A stretch of DNA of 64,000 nucleotides, from assembly GCA_021014945.1 (NCBI GenBank), contig MU266401.1, forward strand, positions 49,956 through 113,955, written 5' to 3'. The notes beneath the pieces were generated by a model, which made no database searches, was not told the origin of the DNA, and saw only the letters and a program-made list of their open reading frames with translations. Shown here in pieces: positions 27,728-39,561 of this stretch (its first letter is position 1; each line of letters begins with the position of its first letter). Origin of the DNA: Leucogyrophana mollusca. Taxonomy: Eukaryota; Basidiomycota; Agaricomycetes; Boletales. A program made the translations under genes and the position numbers.

Positions 27728-30700
27728 ATGTCGACCATCTCTGCGGAATCTGCGACTCTCGACGTTCTGAAATCGTATGATAATAGCAGCTCCTCGTCTC
27801 CAGCGTCGTCGCCGGAGCGCGATGTCTTTCCCCCAAGACCTCTAGATTACGGCCAACACCTTCAGCCCTTTCGAATGGACTCGAGACTCTCGGCGATGTC
27901 ATATGATTCAACTTCTAATCTCGTTGCGCTGGAGAAGGGGACGCGTCGCACGGGGCGAGCGGACCCCGCAGAATCTCCTTTTAGATGGAACATGCCGTCG
28001 CTTCCGCACTTGCCTGGGGCGAAAGAGGAAGTCAAGTCGGCGGACAAGGTCAAACAGAGTCCACATGATTCAACTGGCATCTGTCGAGGGTGGAAAGTTA
28101 TTGTTCTTGGTTCTTGTGCGTATCCTTTAGATATCTAGAGTGTGCTGTAAAACCTGGTGTTTATCTGACGTCTTCCCCCCAGGGCTAAATGTTCTGCTTC
28201 TGTTAATCCCGGTTTCAGTGAGTGCAGGCTCGGTTTGTAGACCCGTTATTGTATGAACTAACCTTGCTGCTTCTCTCATCTTTCAGTGGACGTTGAGTTT
28301 TGTTATGAAAGACTCACCCATGCTGGTGTTCATATGTGGGTCTTGTGTTTTATTCTTTGCTGGTGGTACTTAGAATGCGCGACGAACTAGTCTGCATTCT
28401 GTCCATGATACCTCTTGTGAAGGTCAGTGAGAGCGTCGCCTTTGTGCGTGAAGTGAAAAGCCAACCATAAGTACAGCTTCACGATCTAGGTACGAGTGAA
28501 TTGGCTTTGCGAGTCGGTGGCACGAAGGCCGGGTTACTTAACGCTAGCATGGTAAGAGTTGTTAGCTTATCTGATGCACACACTGTAGAACTAACGCTGT
28601 GCCATGTTCAGAGCAATACGTAAGTTCCAAAGGATATGCAGGGCGTACCACTATAGTACTAATACCCTGCTTCAAAGTGTCGAACTTGTTATAGCTGTAA
28701 GTTTCGCTTTGTTCGTCTCGATTCGAAGCGCACCGGTTCAATACATCCCAAACAGATCACAGCTTTAAGGAAGTGTGAACTTCGAATCGTGCAGTCGTCT
28801 AGTGAGTTACCTCCATTTTCTGTGGATCTAAACGCACTGACAGACCCTGCATCAGTGATTGGCTCCATGTTGAGCAAACTGCGTTCGTTAATTGCTCTTT
28901 GCCATTGTGCCGTTCCAAATCTCATGCACGCATTCGGATAGTCCTTGTCCTTGGGATGTGCTTCTTTGCTGGTGGTCTCCGCTTCTCAGAACAAGGCTTT
29001 GATCAAAGTCAGTACTTTGGGCTCATTCCCTTGCGAAGGACTAATCTCACTCGTTACTATACATCCCCCCTCTTTGCTGGCAGCCGCAACACAAATACAC
29101 TCTTCTCTGTTAAGCATCAGCGTCGGCGCTCTCCTTCTTCCCGCAGCTTATCACTTTACGTTGAGTGGAGCCAAGGACTCGGGATCTGATGAGCAGAAAA
29201 AGGACATACTACGCATGAGTCACGGTGTAAGCTTTGTTGTTTGAGCCTAGTGCTGTCCAAGCTGACCAACGTCGAACCTATACAGGTATCCCTTGTCCTG
29301 CTGTTCAGTGAGTGATTTCTCGGCTGACCGTGACGTGCTATACCGAAGGCGCCTTCCCAGTCTATGCATCGTACCTTCTTTTCCAGCTTTGGTCGCATAC
29401 ACATCTCTACAAAGATTCGAAAACGAAAAGCAACAGGCTCTCCGTCAAGATCCCTATCAACACACGCTTTATCAAGGACAGGCTCACAACAACAGACAAC
29501 CAACGACCCATGACCTCTGATAGTGACGCTACTGCTATTGGCGGTAAATGGCCTCCCAGCCCATCATCAAGGGTGTCTTCCTTCTCGTCGAAACTGCCAG
29601 CCTCTTATAGGTTCCCTCACGGAAGCTCCCCTTTACAGTCCTCATCAGAGATCACGCTGGGTGGCAGTGTAACGGAAGCAACATATGACGCTACCAAAGC
29701 GCCGACGCCGAATGCTAATATCCGTCTCGTTAACGAAGGAGTAAATCGACGCTGGGGCGACCAAGATGACTTGGTGAGCACGTCGGTCAATCTCGGCGGG
29801 AATGTTTCGCCCAGGTCCACCACATTCGATGTACCCGCCGTCATTACTGAAGAGCCGGAGGGGATGACGCCTGGAGAGCTTGCATCATCGCTGGAACAGA
29901 ACTCTGGTGATAAGGCCTCCAAGGAACCACAACTGAGCTGGGCGATGACGTTGCTATTGCTTACAGTGGTGACAGTGGTAAGGGAGCGTTTTATAATCCA
30001 ATCTTGCCCTCTTTGTTGAAATTCCCGTCAGGCGGTCTCCGTGACTGCCGAGGAACTTGTGGAATCTATGGACGGGATATCGACAACGATTAGCAAGCAG
30101 TGGGTCGGCCTTATTCTGCTTCCAGCAGTCAGCTCCATCGCCGGTCTGTCCACTTTATCCCTAATCACAATCCAACTGATCATGCTTTGCTATCTATCAA
30201 GAATGTGTGACCGCTGTGAACGTCTCCGTCAAGGACCAATTGAGTCTGAGTGTTAGCGTCGCGGTCGGCTCTACGATTGTAAGTGGCGAGCAGTGAATAT
30301 TTCCGTTTCTATCACACTATCTTACTCTGGACTTGTCTTAGCAACTCGCTTTGTTTGTTATCCCGTCAGTCTGAGGAACTGCTTCCTCTATTGCACTTGT
30401 AACCATCCCTGGGCTTCACAGGTTCATTGTCACTCTTGGGTGGATCTTGGACAAACCTCTCGCACTCCTATTCGATCCATTTGAATCTGTCGTAAGTTTA
30501 ACCCTCCTGGGAACCGCGAGTTTATCGCTGATTTTCTTCCTTTCAGGTTCTCTATATATCCGGTATGGGTGTCCCGCCTTGCCACATTAGCCACTCCTAA
30601 CTTCCCTACTACAGTTCAGACCATGAGTTATGTCGTAGCTGACGGTAAATCAAACTGGTTGGAGGGGATCATTCTTATTTGTAAGTCAACTATTGAGCCA

Positions 30701-30876
30701 TGCCCCTTAACCCCGAAGTAATTTTGCTTTGTAGGCTTGTATGTTATCATTGCTGTTTCGTTCTGGTATTATCCAGGTAAAACACAGGGTCGAATTGACA
30801 TCATACCCAAGCTGACACGCCTGATCCAGGATCCAATCTACCCAGCCAGCTAGCTGTCTGTGCTACCACAGCCTAA
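27728..30876 (+). CDS. VCX1: Vacuolar-type Ca2+/H+ exchanger (CAX family)
   Basis: Cation/proton antiporter of the CAX family, expected in the vacuolar membrane, where it uses the proton gradient to load Ca2+. Start chosen at the first ATG, 27728; no in-frame ATG lies upstream. A polar N-terminal tail of about 120 residues precedes the membrane part. Landmarks in the first half: GLLNASMSNTVELVIAI, ALRKCELRIVQSS, MLSKLLLVLGMCFFAGG. A hydrophilic loop of about 200 residues (29400-29935), rich in Ser and Pro, separates the halves. In the second half: SSIAECVTAVNVSVKDQ, ALFVIPFIVTLGW, LFDPFES, VADGKSNWLEG. The GNxxE signatures are altered (SNTVE and SSIAE), see findings. At least ten short introns, all readable. 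Stop at 30876. COX4 lies divergently upstream. Confidence 0.9.
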
Positions 30877-31323
30877 TTTAGAGTGCTTATCGATCGCATT
30901 CATCGTTGGACCTGCCTTAGATTTCGTAGGCTACCGCGAGCGTTGTATTTGTTGACTTCTGCTACATACATCATTCACATCATTCACCCTCGGCAATGCC
31001 TACCACGGACCCTTCTTAGAGTATACATCCCTAGCTTACATCGCCTTCACTGCACATACAATATTCCTTCAACTATTTCTGGTGTATCTTAGCCTTTCGT
31101 TCATTAACTTTACACTCTCAGAGTCTCAACTACTTTTCGATTTTTTCGATTTAGTCTATCCCCCGAACGACTGTATACAGTAACAGAAGCGGTCAGTTTA
31201 CCCACAAATACACAAATCCCGCCCAAGAAATTCATTCCGACTAGTACTACAATGCAAGGTATCTCGAAGGACAAATAATGCAGTGATTCAAACTGTCCGC
31301 GACCAGCCACGATAAGGTTGTAA
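30877..31323. other. Convergent intergenic, 447 bp
   Basis: 3' flanks of the CAX and uridine kinase genes. AT-rich; nothing further recognised. Confidence 0.5.
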
Positions 31324-33644
31324 TCATAAGTAGTAGCGGTCCCCTGGTGTGAGTGACATGAATCTCATGTCGGCGGGAAGCGAGGTTGCAAAGGCGCACC
31401 AATTTGTCCCATACCGGGTTCCATGATCCAAACCTTCCGACCATCGCCCTCGTGGTGTCCTTCCCCCTCCGCATCATAATGTTCTAGCCATGCCTCCCTC
31501 AAGTTATCGTCCACAGCCCCGCAGACTATGGTGACTCGCGGGAACGCTTTTCGAAGAACGGACACGCCGCCACTACGCGCCACGAGGAAAGTGACGAAGA
31601 TGATGTGGTCTTGTCTTACGCCATGATCTAGGAGCGTGCGTATCGCCATAAAGGCGGAGGCACCTGTGCCAATCTACAAACATTCAATCGTTAGTTACCG
31701 CAGAAAGCTCAAGGAAGCATGTGGCACCTGTGCATCCAGTAAGAATACCCAAGCGTTTTCTGCCAGATGGCGTAGTCGTATGCATATCGGAAGCATGACA
31801 TGTAGTAACAGTGGTTCTCCCGTTCGGGCATCGGACTGCACCAATAGAGATCCTACTGGCGCATCACTAAGGACTCGTTGAAGGCCTCTCTCTAACGGGC
31901 CACCCCTGGAAGCAGATATAAGCAGGCTGCTACGTATGATGACTCGCGACATACGATCTGATGATGGAAACCCCGCAAACGTGCTGCATGAGTTGGGCGT
32001 GAATATGGGGCGAGGGACATTGACCGCCATACAATGCGACCTACTTTGACATCTAGCTCCTTCCCAACGCACTCTTCACCTACGGGAGTCATGATGGCCT
32101 TTGGACGGTAAGGCAAGTGCTCCATTGCTTTCTCTATTAAGAAAGTAGCGAGGCGATCAACAAAAAAGATGAAATCCTGTCGATTGGTTGTTTCATCCCG
32201 GAGAATCGTATATATACCCTGGAGCCAAGCTATTAGTACAACGACATAGCCAAGGGGAAGTAGATATAACCTTCAGCTGGGGCGTCTGAGGCAGGACAAT
32301 GAGGTCCAGCCCCTCGATCGAGTTGTCAGACGCGTTTAAGCAACCATCCACATGGCGGGACGCCATATTTTTGCGGAAATGCCGGGCACGTTCAGTCATC
32401 TGGCGTCTTATATGAGTGGAGATGAGCTCGATGGCGACCGCATTGTTGGAGCCCGGGACGACCTGAAGAGTTTTGTTATGAGGGCTTCATGAAGACTCAG
32501 AGACAGCACTCACAATATCAGCATACCGGGAGGCCGGTTGAACGAAGTTGTCGTATGCAGGTTTGACATAGCGAAGATACCTGTATGAGAAACTAAATGA
32601 TCCTGTACGAGCCACTAAAGAGCGAGCAGTCTAACTGTTCAAGAACGCCTTCAACGCTCCGGCCACGCTCCTTGACGTCACGCTGGATTCTTCGCGCAAG
32701 CATCAGATCCGAATCGCATTGCACGAATACCTTGATACCAGCATTAGCTGGCCGCGGGACGTATGAACAGTCTCATACTAACTTTGAGGTCGTATAGTTC
32801 CCTGAGAGCTGGATCGTTAAGAGCCATGATGCCTTCAGCTGGAGTAGTGCTACATCAGGCTTAGAATGAACCGGGAGGAAACCTTGGTACCTATTATTAT
32901 GGCAGCTCCGTATAGGTACTTCGTTTCGTCCAAGCGCTGATGCTCGGCGAAAGAATAGATAGGGATATTGGTCTGCCGACACGCTTTAAGATCCGCCAGA
33001 CACTGTACCGCCATGTATGGGTTTGAGGATTATTGGCAATCTGTTGTGCGAGGAAAGAGACGTACGGCGGCGAACATTGGCATATCAAGCGCGTCAGGAT
33101 GATCAAAGTCCATCCTATTTGCGTTCGCAAGTGCAACTTCCTCCGGGGTGTGATATTTGTAGAAGCTATCCTGCATTCGATAGGCCATGTAGAGTGGATC
33201 AAGGCAGGGATACAGCGCACACGACTTGCCTGCGACATGATAACGACCGTAGGGACCGAACCGAGTGAACGGACGATTTGTTGAGCGACATGAGTCTAGG
33301 ACTGCATAAATTCCTGGCTCATCGTCAATACATTCCTGCTCGCACCTTTCCGCTGGCGGACCCTCCTGTACACTGTTTGGTGACCCAGCAGCATCCTTAG
33401 AGACCTTGCAACATACCAGCTATCCCAATAACGAAAGCATCACATATTGGCAGTCCATCCTCGCCATACCTTGTCGAACGAAATCAGAGTCCAGAAATCA
33501 AGCCAGCAAAGTCCGAAATTACCAGGGAGGCCTTCCGTGAGATTTCAAGATCGTGTTCTTCTTGGTACGGAAGGATTCAGATAGATCCCGCTGCTGCTCA
33601 CCTGGGCCATCGAAAGGCTCTGAAGGATAATACTCTCCAAGCAT
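31324..33644 (-). CDS. URK1: Uridine kinase with C-terminal UPRT-like domain
   Basis: Pyrimidine salvage enzyme phosphorylating uridine/cytidine to UMP/CMP, with an appended uracil phosphoribosyltransferase-like domain as in yeast Urk1 and animal UCKL1. The start at 33644 gives a short head, then HGRPPWYGEDG and the P-loop GIAGGSASGKT assembled over three exons (33520-33260). Next come MSQDSFYK, NRMDFDHPDA, the IIIVEGIMAL strand and QRDVKERGRS. The C-terminal domain (from about 32400) has LIVLPQTPQLKG and the PRPP-type loop DAQIGTGASA (near 31650), where Asp and the TG pair are kept. It ends GQIGDRYYL at 31324. One intron (33171-33229) begins with GC instead of GT. Intact. Confidence 0.93.
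33171..33229 (-). other. GC-AG intron in URK1
   Basis: 59 bases, donor CAG|GCAAGT, acceptor AATGCAG. Splicing joins MSQ to DSFYK, the conserved nucleoside-kinase motif. A GT donor a few bases downstream would give a stop codon, so the GC donor is required for a functional reading frame. Confidence 0.85.
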
Positions 33645-33887
33645 GGCGGCGGATTGAATTGTTGAGCTGCCTGGCACAAAACAAGCAGCATACGAGCGTA
33701 TTTGTACTCGTCGGCTAGTGTGCCAGATCAGAGGGCGGCCGAGGCCAAGGTCCAGTAACTACGGCGCTATGCAACACGTTCTTAATGCGACGTGTACAGT
33801 ACAGCTTCTCAGCCTTCACTATTCAAAGATGCATCAATAATAAGGTAATGCAAGCCCTAAATCTACCCAGCACGCCTAGCGCTGGGT

Positions 33888-35732
33888 TCAGCCATCCAGC
33901 AAATAGTCCGCGATCGCATCCCGCATTTCGGATTGCCCCGACTGCTTGCTCTGCCAAACCTCGAGGTCATCCACAGCGGCCACTGTAGGCGATGGATCCA
34001 GGAGCGCTGGGCTCACCCACACCGGCAGCGGTGCGGGCAAATGTCCTGTAGTTTTGAGTCCCCGACTGCTCCTGCTAGTAAGGGTCGTGTGACACGAGTA
34101 GCAAAGGCGTGGTGTGAGAGATGGCATTGGATCGAGAGGCTGCGCCGGGGGATCGCATTGTGAAGAAGGGTGAGTGTGTGCAGCCAAGGCCAACTTCGCG
34201 TCTGCGTAAGATCGTATAGATATGCGGCTCTTCCACTCCTGGATCCCATGCTGTACCGGCCTGAAGCGTCGTTTAGGGCAAATGGAAGAACCGCACAGAA
34301 CAGCTACATACCGTTGACACAAGATGCAGTTTCCATTGGGTGCGTCCTTGGGAGCCAACTTCGCACACGTACGAGCGATGGTTGAGACAGTTGACGGGTA
34401 GTCTTTCTCAAGTCCAACAATAAAGTCTTTGGGGCATGTCAGTGCACGGAACAAGGCGGCCTGGGAGAGAAGAGGCTCGCCTTTGGTTAGATTAGCTATG
34501 CCTTGAATTGCCCTCGCGGATTTATCTCGTCCGACGATCTTTATGTCGTTCCACCAAGCATAGGCGGCACATTCCTTCATGGTCACATCGCGCAGCGGCC
34601 GCACAATGCTAATAGGCCGAGAAGTCTCGGTCGACCCAAACCCAGATGGCGTCCATTCTTCCTGCAGCTCTTCACGTGTCGCATAGCCTCCTCCTTGCGA
34701 GATAGAGGAGATCAGACCAATCGAAAGCGAGGTGAGTGATGTGCCCAAGAGAAGATGCGATGCGCCTCTTGATCGGGCGGCGTGTAGCGTGAGCATTCGA
34801 ACTAGGTTCTGTATTGCGCTCGAAACGGCGGTTGGTGTAGGCAGCGAAGCGAGATAGGTGCGCATGGACTCGACTGGAGTGAGATCAGGAGGGGTCGACG
34901 ATGCCGAGGCCAGGGAAAGATCTGACAGATGCTTATAAGTCAGCATCCAAAGAGTGTGCTCGACGATGGTGCCTACTTCCGATTCCCAAATCGACAGATA
35001 GTTGAAATGCACTAGGTGCGCCACCCACCTGCTCCCACCACGATTTATCGAATGCATCTTCCACGCGTAGAGGAACGAATTCGAAAGACGGGTATTGTTC
35101 AACAGCTCCCCGAACCTCTTCAGTTCTGTCCCGCATCTATCTAATCAGTTTTGACGGGGCACACAAGCCAAACTTAAACCACGACATACCCCCGGGAACG
35201 CACTGCAAACTTCGACATAGCAAACACTCGCGGAAGGCCAAACACTGGCATTCCGTGGGTGCTTCTTTCCACCTACGGGGTTCCCGTCTTCGTCCACGGG
35301 AGGCTGACCTGAAAAGTAGGTGCTGTGGATGATATCCAAGAGGACGGAGGAGCCGAGACCTCCGGAGAAAGCCATCAGCAGGTTCCCTTCGGCTTTTAGC
35401 CTGGGTCTCTTGGAAGTGCCAGCGCTTGCATTAATCGCAGGCTGTAAGGCTTTCCTGAACTTCATAGTGACAAGAGGCGAGAAGCAATCTCTGTGGAGGA
35501 ATACCTTCATCTGAAGCTACTGTAGACTGAAAGAAACCCACCTGCAATAGACAGCATGGCGGATAACGATGTTTCCAGGGTTCTCTCTGCATCTGACACA
35601 AACTCTGGATCGGCCAAACTTGAGACGCCCTGAGTCACAGTCAGGTCAGATCGGCGACCAGTGTCATAGATGAGACTAACGAGGCATCAGCTCATCAGCG
35701 TCGGTGGACTGCGGGTTACCGCAGGACGACAT
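33888..35732 (-). CDS. NCS2: Cytoplasmic tRNA 2-thiolation protein 2
   Basis: Ncs2/Ctu2, partner of Ncs6/Ctu1 in 2-thiolation of wobble uridine (mcm5s2U34) of cytosolic Lys, Glu and Gln tRNAs, with sulfur delivered by Urm1. The start at 35732 (MSSCGRLKF) relies on an intron of about 100 bases. It leads into the first Cys pair CVRCRE and, after another intron, YCRDCF. Then come KFRKALQP and the degenerate ATP-pyrophosphatase loop AFSGGLGSSVLLDI (near 35370). Further on are RPLRDVTMKECAAYAWWNDI (near 34580) and the C-terminal zinc motif CILCQRPVQHG with a later LCYSCH pair. Ctu2 proteins keep the fold but lack full catalytic residues, as seen here (SGGLGSS rather than SGGxDS). Ends at 33888. 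First exon moderately sure; the rest firm. Confidence 0.9.
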
Positions 35733-36049
35733 CGCGGGCAATAGTAAGAAGCGGATGAAAGGAGAACGGAGCGGAGGACAAGACCTTTGACAGATTCGGC
35801 CAACAACCTCAGGTCTTCCCAAATTAGCTCATTACGCCGACTCAGGCTTTGATAATATATGATTCACTAGCACTACATTCTTGCTATTCGGTACAATCCT
35901 GTCTTATACTACCCGCCAGCGGCAGCACAATCACGGCGGCGAATGTACCCAACCCAAACCGATCGTCCTTGGTATATCGCCGAAACTTACGAAATGCGGG
36001 CCTCCAGTGCTCGTCGCCAGCGATGAACATGATAGACCTCTGACCGGCT
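35733..36049. other. Intergenic, 317 bp
   Basis: NCS2 promoter side and 3' flank of the PLP-enzyme gene. No gene signal found. Confidence 0.5.
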
Positions 36050-37842
36050 TTATGCCTGATTGACAGACTGCTTCTTGACATGCTCCACAACTTTGGCAGA
36101 TGCGTCTTTGAAAGCATTGGCCAAAACTTCAAAGTCAGATACCTGTCGATAAAGCATCGTCAAATTCGATTCAGCAATCCCAAACTTGGGACAGGCCCAC
36201 CTCGTTCCAGATTTGCGCGCTGCACCTCGTCCACCATTTGCCGTTGTGACGGAAGTGTGCTGCGTACGCGTTCCACTCCAACAATAGCGTATGCTGCAGC
36301 AGAATATTGATTTCGTCTGTGTACTCGATCTCCCCGGGTATGGGCAATTCCACATTGACCTGTTGGACCATCATTAATTTTAGCTTCCGTAGGAGGGATG
36401 TGGATGGCACCATGTTTAACGTGAGGTCTCCCTCCGGGTCGAGAACGCTGGTACCGAGAAGCTCTGCGAGACGTCGTCCACCCGCGACGGCGAGGTTGTG
36501 ACAGTACTCGTTGATCTTATATTCGCCTCCGATCCATTGCCTAAAGTCCAGTGCTGAAGCACGAGTCAGACGGGACGCACGCGCGGGGAAACAACCAACA
36601 CATACCTGCGCTCGCGCTCAACTGAGGGACATAGTCAATCGTTCCTGTCCCTGAGGTCACTGTGAGGGCGCAGAAAGGATAGATATATGGGAACAAGACA
36701 TACATTCGAACATTTTGACAAAATCTTGGGGTCCCTCGTAGTCATCGTCCTGCGGTGAATTGTATGTAACAGGGGTAGGTATCGGAGATTTGATGATGTG
36801 TTGATTGCTATCTCCTTGAGCTCAAATCAGCTTCTTCGAGCTTATAAAGTACGACGAACCGCTTGGGCACGTATAACACCGCGCAGCCGCGCTTGGCGAG
36901 AAGCCACTTGTGGCAGTTCTGGGGGTGAATACTCAGCGAGGGCAAGATATACCAAGCTAGCAAACGCCGCGCACAGAGACCCAGAAATCGGGTTTGGCCT
37001 CCGAGAGGTTAATGTCCAGTTCTTGTCCGATTGAGTGAGCAGCATCGACAACGGTCCATACACCTGCGTCCTTGCATATCGCGACCATTTCCTTCCATGG
37101 CAAACGAACACCGGGATTGGAGGCAATACTGTCGATGACGGCAACGATCTTTCGTTTCTGCAGGATGTCACCGTTGGCGCTGTTTGTTATACTCCTGATG
37201 TGGTCGCGCCAGTGTTCGAGAATGGTGGTGTGGGTGGTTGGGAAGAGGAGAGTGAAAGTCGACACTGTCGGGTGGGGTGGTATGTCACTGAGATACTTGA
37301 TCGCTTGGCTAACAGCACCGTATGTCGTGGTAGCTTTAAGAAATGCAACAGGGTGAGATGGGTTGCACTCAGGGTGTGTACGCACTCACTCCCAATGATG
37401 ATGTCGCCTTCGTGCCATTCGAAGTTCCGTAGAACGGTACCGATGCCGTGAGAGGCATTGTTTATGATGACGCACTCGTCCGCCTCTGCACCTATCAATT
37501 TCGCGACACACTCTCGCTGCTCGGTCTGGTGTGCGAGATTGAGAACACGGATGAACTTGTCTGGGTTGGCCTCGATCTGAGCTGCGAGGTCGTCGCAGAC
37601 CGCTTTCACAGGCAACGGCAGAGATCCATAGGAACCTGTAAAGGCAGTAAGCACGGCGCAAACGATCACGATGTGGACCGTGGCTTTCGACTAGGGACCT
37701 TACCGTGGTTCAAGTTCACGTATGCAGGGTCAAATCCGAAGACCTCGTGCATCGCATGCCCGAAGCTCGGCGGCTCTTTCTTGTACAGCTCAGCGACATC
37801 GAGTGCGCCTGCAACCTGAAGCTTCGCCTTTGTGCCAGTCAT
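36050..37842 (-). CDS. PLP-dependent class V aminotransferase (isopenicillin N epimerase/cysteine desulfurase-like)
   Basis: Fold-type I pyridoxal-phosphate enzyme of the class V group that databases often name isopenicillin N epimerase-like. The actual reaction is not readable, and a beta-lactam role is not implied. Start at 37842 (MTGTKAKLQVAG). Landmarks: FGFDPAYVNLNHGSYGSLPLP, INNASHGIGTVLRNF, VAVIDSIASNPGVRLPWKEM, VVDAAHSIGQELDIN (PLP ring Asp) and NCHKWLLAKRGCAVLYVP, whose Lys is the expected Schiff-base residue (near 36925). Then come FEWTGTIDY and a C-terminal small domain ending at 36050. Introns fall cleanly, including one after KR near 36835. Its promoter is shared with the divergent GGCT-like gene. 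The first 40 codons and that promoter are duplicated at 40.15-40.6 kb. Confidence 0.9.
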
Positions 37843-38187
37843 CGAGGAGAAAGGTCAAGGCTAGAGGCTACCAACACTTGCCTATCACAAGGTTAGCCGG
37901 TCCGATTCTGACCTGATTCTATTAGTATCAGGAAGCTGCCCACACAAACAACGACCCGCCGCCTTCGCCAGGACAAGGCAGGATTCGTGGAGTCGTGCAG
38001 GTGATTGTCCCACCCAAATCCCACCGCTAAATTGAAGCGCAGACTATGTAATCTGTGCCTAACACTGATAACGGAGCGAAGTTGACTACTTTTCACAGAG
38101 GGTAATACCCTTGCAGTGTTTGCACCCAATTTTAATCCCCAGGAGTCGAAGCGCCCCAGGCGTCTTTATAGCGCTACTACCGCACTG
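37843..38187. promoter_or_regulatory. Divergent promoter, PLP enzyme (-) / GGCT-like copy 1 (+)
   Basis: 345 bases shared by two genes transcribed away from each other. Long blocks are conserved with 40288-40630, for example TGATTGTCCCACCCAAATCC and CAGACTATGTAATCTGTGCC. TGGGTGGGACAATC-like sequence and the imperfect inverted repeat around AGACTATGTAATCT are candidate factor sites. Confidence 0.6.
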
Positions 38188-39013
38188 ATGACGACCGCAT
38201 TCTTCTACGGAACGTTGATGCACCCAGAGATCCTGAAACGTGTTATTGGGAACGACGGCTCTCATTTGAAGATATGCCCAGCGCTCTTATCCGTGCGTCA
38301 TCAACTTCATCAATCAGACGGGGATTACACTGGATTTGCTCATAACCTTTGCTTCTAGGACTATACTCGGCACCAGATCAAAGTAAGCCTTGTATAGCGC
38401 AGCCCCACTATTAATTCTACTCACATACACGCTCCAACCTGCTCCGACGCGATGATAGCACGCTGATTACCCGGGGATCGTTCCCTACTCGAAAAGTAGG
38501 GCGATGTTCGATCATGATCTCGGCTTGGAGGAGAGATCAGTGCGCGGATCATTGGTGACAGGACTGTCAACCGAAGACATGCGATTGCTAGATGTCTTTG
38601 AGGGAAACGTCAGTTATCGCTTTCGGTTCTTAGTATTCCAACACAGTAGACTGACCCAAAACCTGTAGGAATACACCCGAGAGTCGGTCTCTGTGCACCC
38701 ATTGGGCCCGTTGGTCAACCTCCGTGAGATACCGCCCGTCGACATGCTAGCACTTGTACCTGTCGACCCGCCCCCGGTGCCTACACCCTCTGAATTAGGG
38801 TCACCTGTCGAAGCAAGCACCTACGTGTGGTGTCGCCCCTTGGACGAATTGAGGTCGCAACTGTGGACATTCGAGGAGTTTGTCAAGTACAATGCATGGA
38901 AGTGGGTTGGGGCTGGGTCTGCGGGTAACGCAGATTATCACGAGGTGGATAAACGCCGGGAGATGGAGGGTATCATTGTTCGAGGTGAAATCAGTACGGC
39001 AGTGGCTGCATAG
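38188..39013 (+). CDS. Gamma-glutamylcyclotransferase-like (AIG2-like) protein, copy 1
   Basis: Small GGCT/AIG2-fold protein. Family members cleave gamma-glutamyl peptides to 5-oxoproline, so a role in glutathione or gamma-glutamylamine turnover is possible; the substrate is unknown. Start at 38188 with the diagnostic FFYGTLMHPEILKRVIG strand and loop. Four exons follow: DYTRHQIK, HADYPGIVPYSKSRAMFDHD...VRGSLVTGLS...LLDVFEGN, and EYTRESVSVHPLG to the stop at 39013. The acidic residue of FEG-EYTR is the likely general base. The C-terminal third is longer than in minimal GGCTs and includes TFEEFVKYNAWKWVGAGS. All splice sites are kept. It is the left member of a tandem pair. Confidence 0.85.
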
Positions 39014-39561
39014 AACGGTAGTTATGCCACTGGTTCTTTGGGGTTAACGCCGTATTCTTGGCGGCGTGACAACAGTTTCGTGTCGGGTGCACCACCTGAC
39101 TATCCTCTCGTATAGTCACCTATACCTTGTACATTTAGACAGCGATTGTGTACAGCTGCTGCCAAAGCACATTTGTATGTATCCGGAGTATTTCTCGCAG
39201 TCGCATCACCCAGATCCTCCCAAACGAACCACACACGAGACGCCACTGCGGCAATCTGCTATAATAGTGGGGAGGGCCAATTCGGTTAGCCCCTCGTTAG
39301 CTCGAATGAATGAAAGAAAACAATTCTGGGTACCCAGATATATTGAATGAATAGTTCACTGTGCACTTGTCAATTTTTGTGGCAAAAGATTGCGCTGCTG
39401 TGTTACAGGGCGTCTTATGTATTATCCCACTGAGCTGGCCTGGTTGACAACCTGCTCGATTCGAACTGTGGCCGGCGTGAGAGGTACGAATTGGTAGTGT
39501 ATCGGTCTGAATACATCAGGCCAAGACTCGGAGTAGGTCTGAGGAGATGAAAAACAATGTG
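39014..39561. other. Spacer between the duplicated units
   Basis: The left part (to 39261) is the 3' flank shared with copy 2. The rest (39262-39561) is unique here and leads to the 3' end of the gene fragment. Nothing else recognised. Confidence 0.5.

Larger units (their letters stand above)
37724..39261. repeat. Segmental tandem duplication, unit 1
   Basis: Matches 40166-41661 along its whole length with scattered substitutions and small indels. It begins within exon 1 of the PLP-enzyme gene (GCAGGGTCAAATCC) and ends at CAATCTGCTA. It covers the first 40 codons of that gene, the divergent promoter, the complete GGCT-like gene and its 3' flank. Introns are included, so it arose from DNA rather than cDNA. 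Confidence 0.95.

Noticed and set aside
36050..37842. Beta-lactam biosynthesis role for the isopenicillin N epimerase-like enzyme
   Set aside because: The database-style name reflects fold similarity only; no synthase or other pathway gene is in the window.
39440..39470. tRNA A-box-like AGCTCAGTGGG on the minus strand
   Set aside because: The only B-box-like sequence is on the wrong side, so no tRNA fold is possible.
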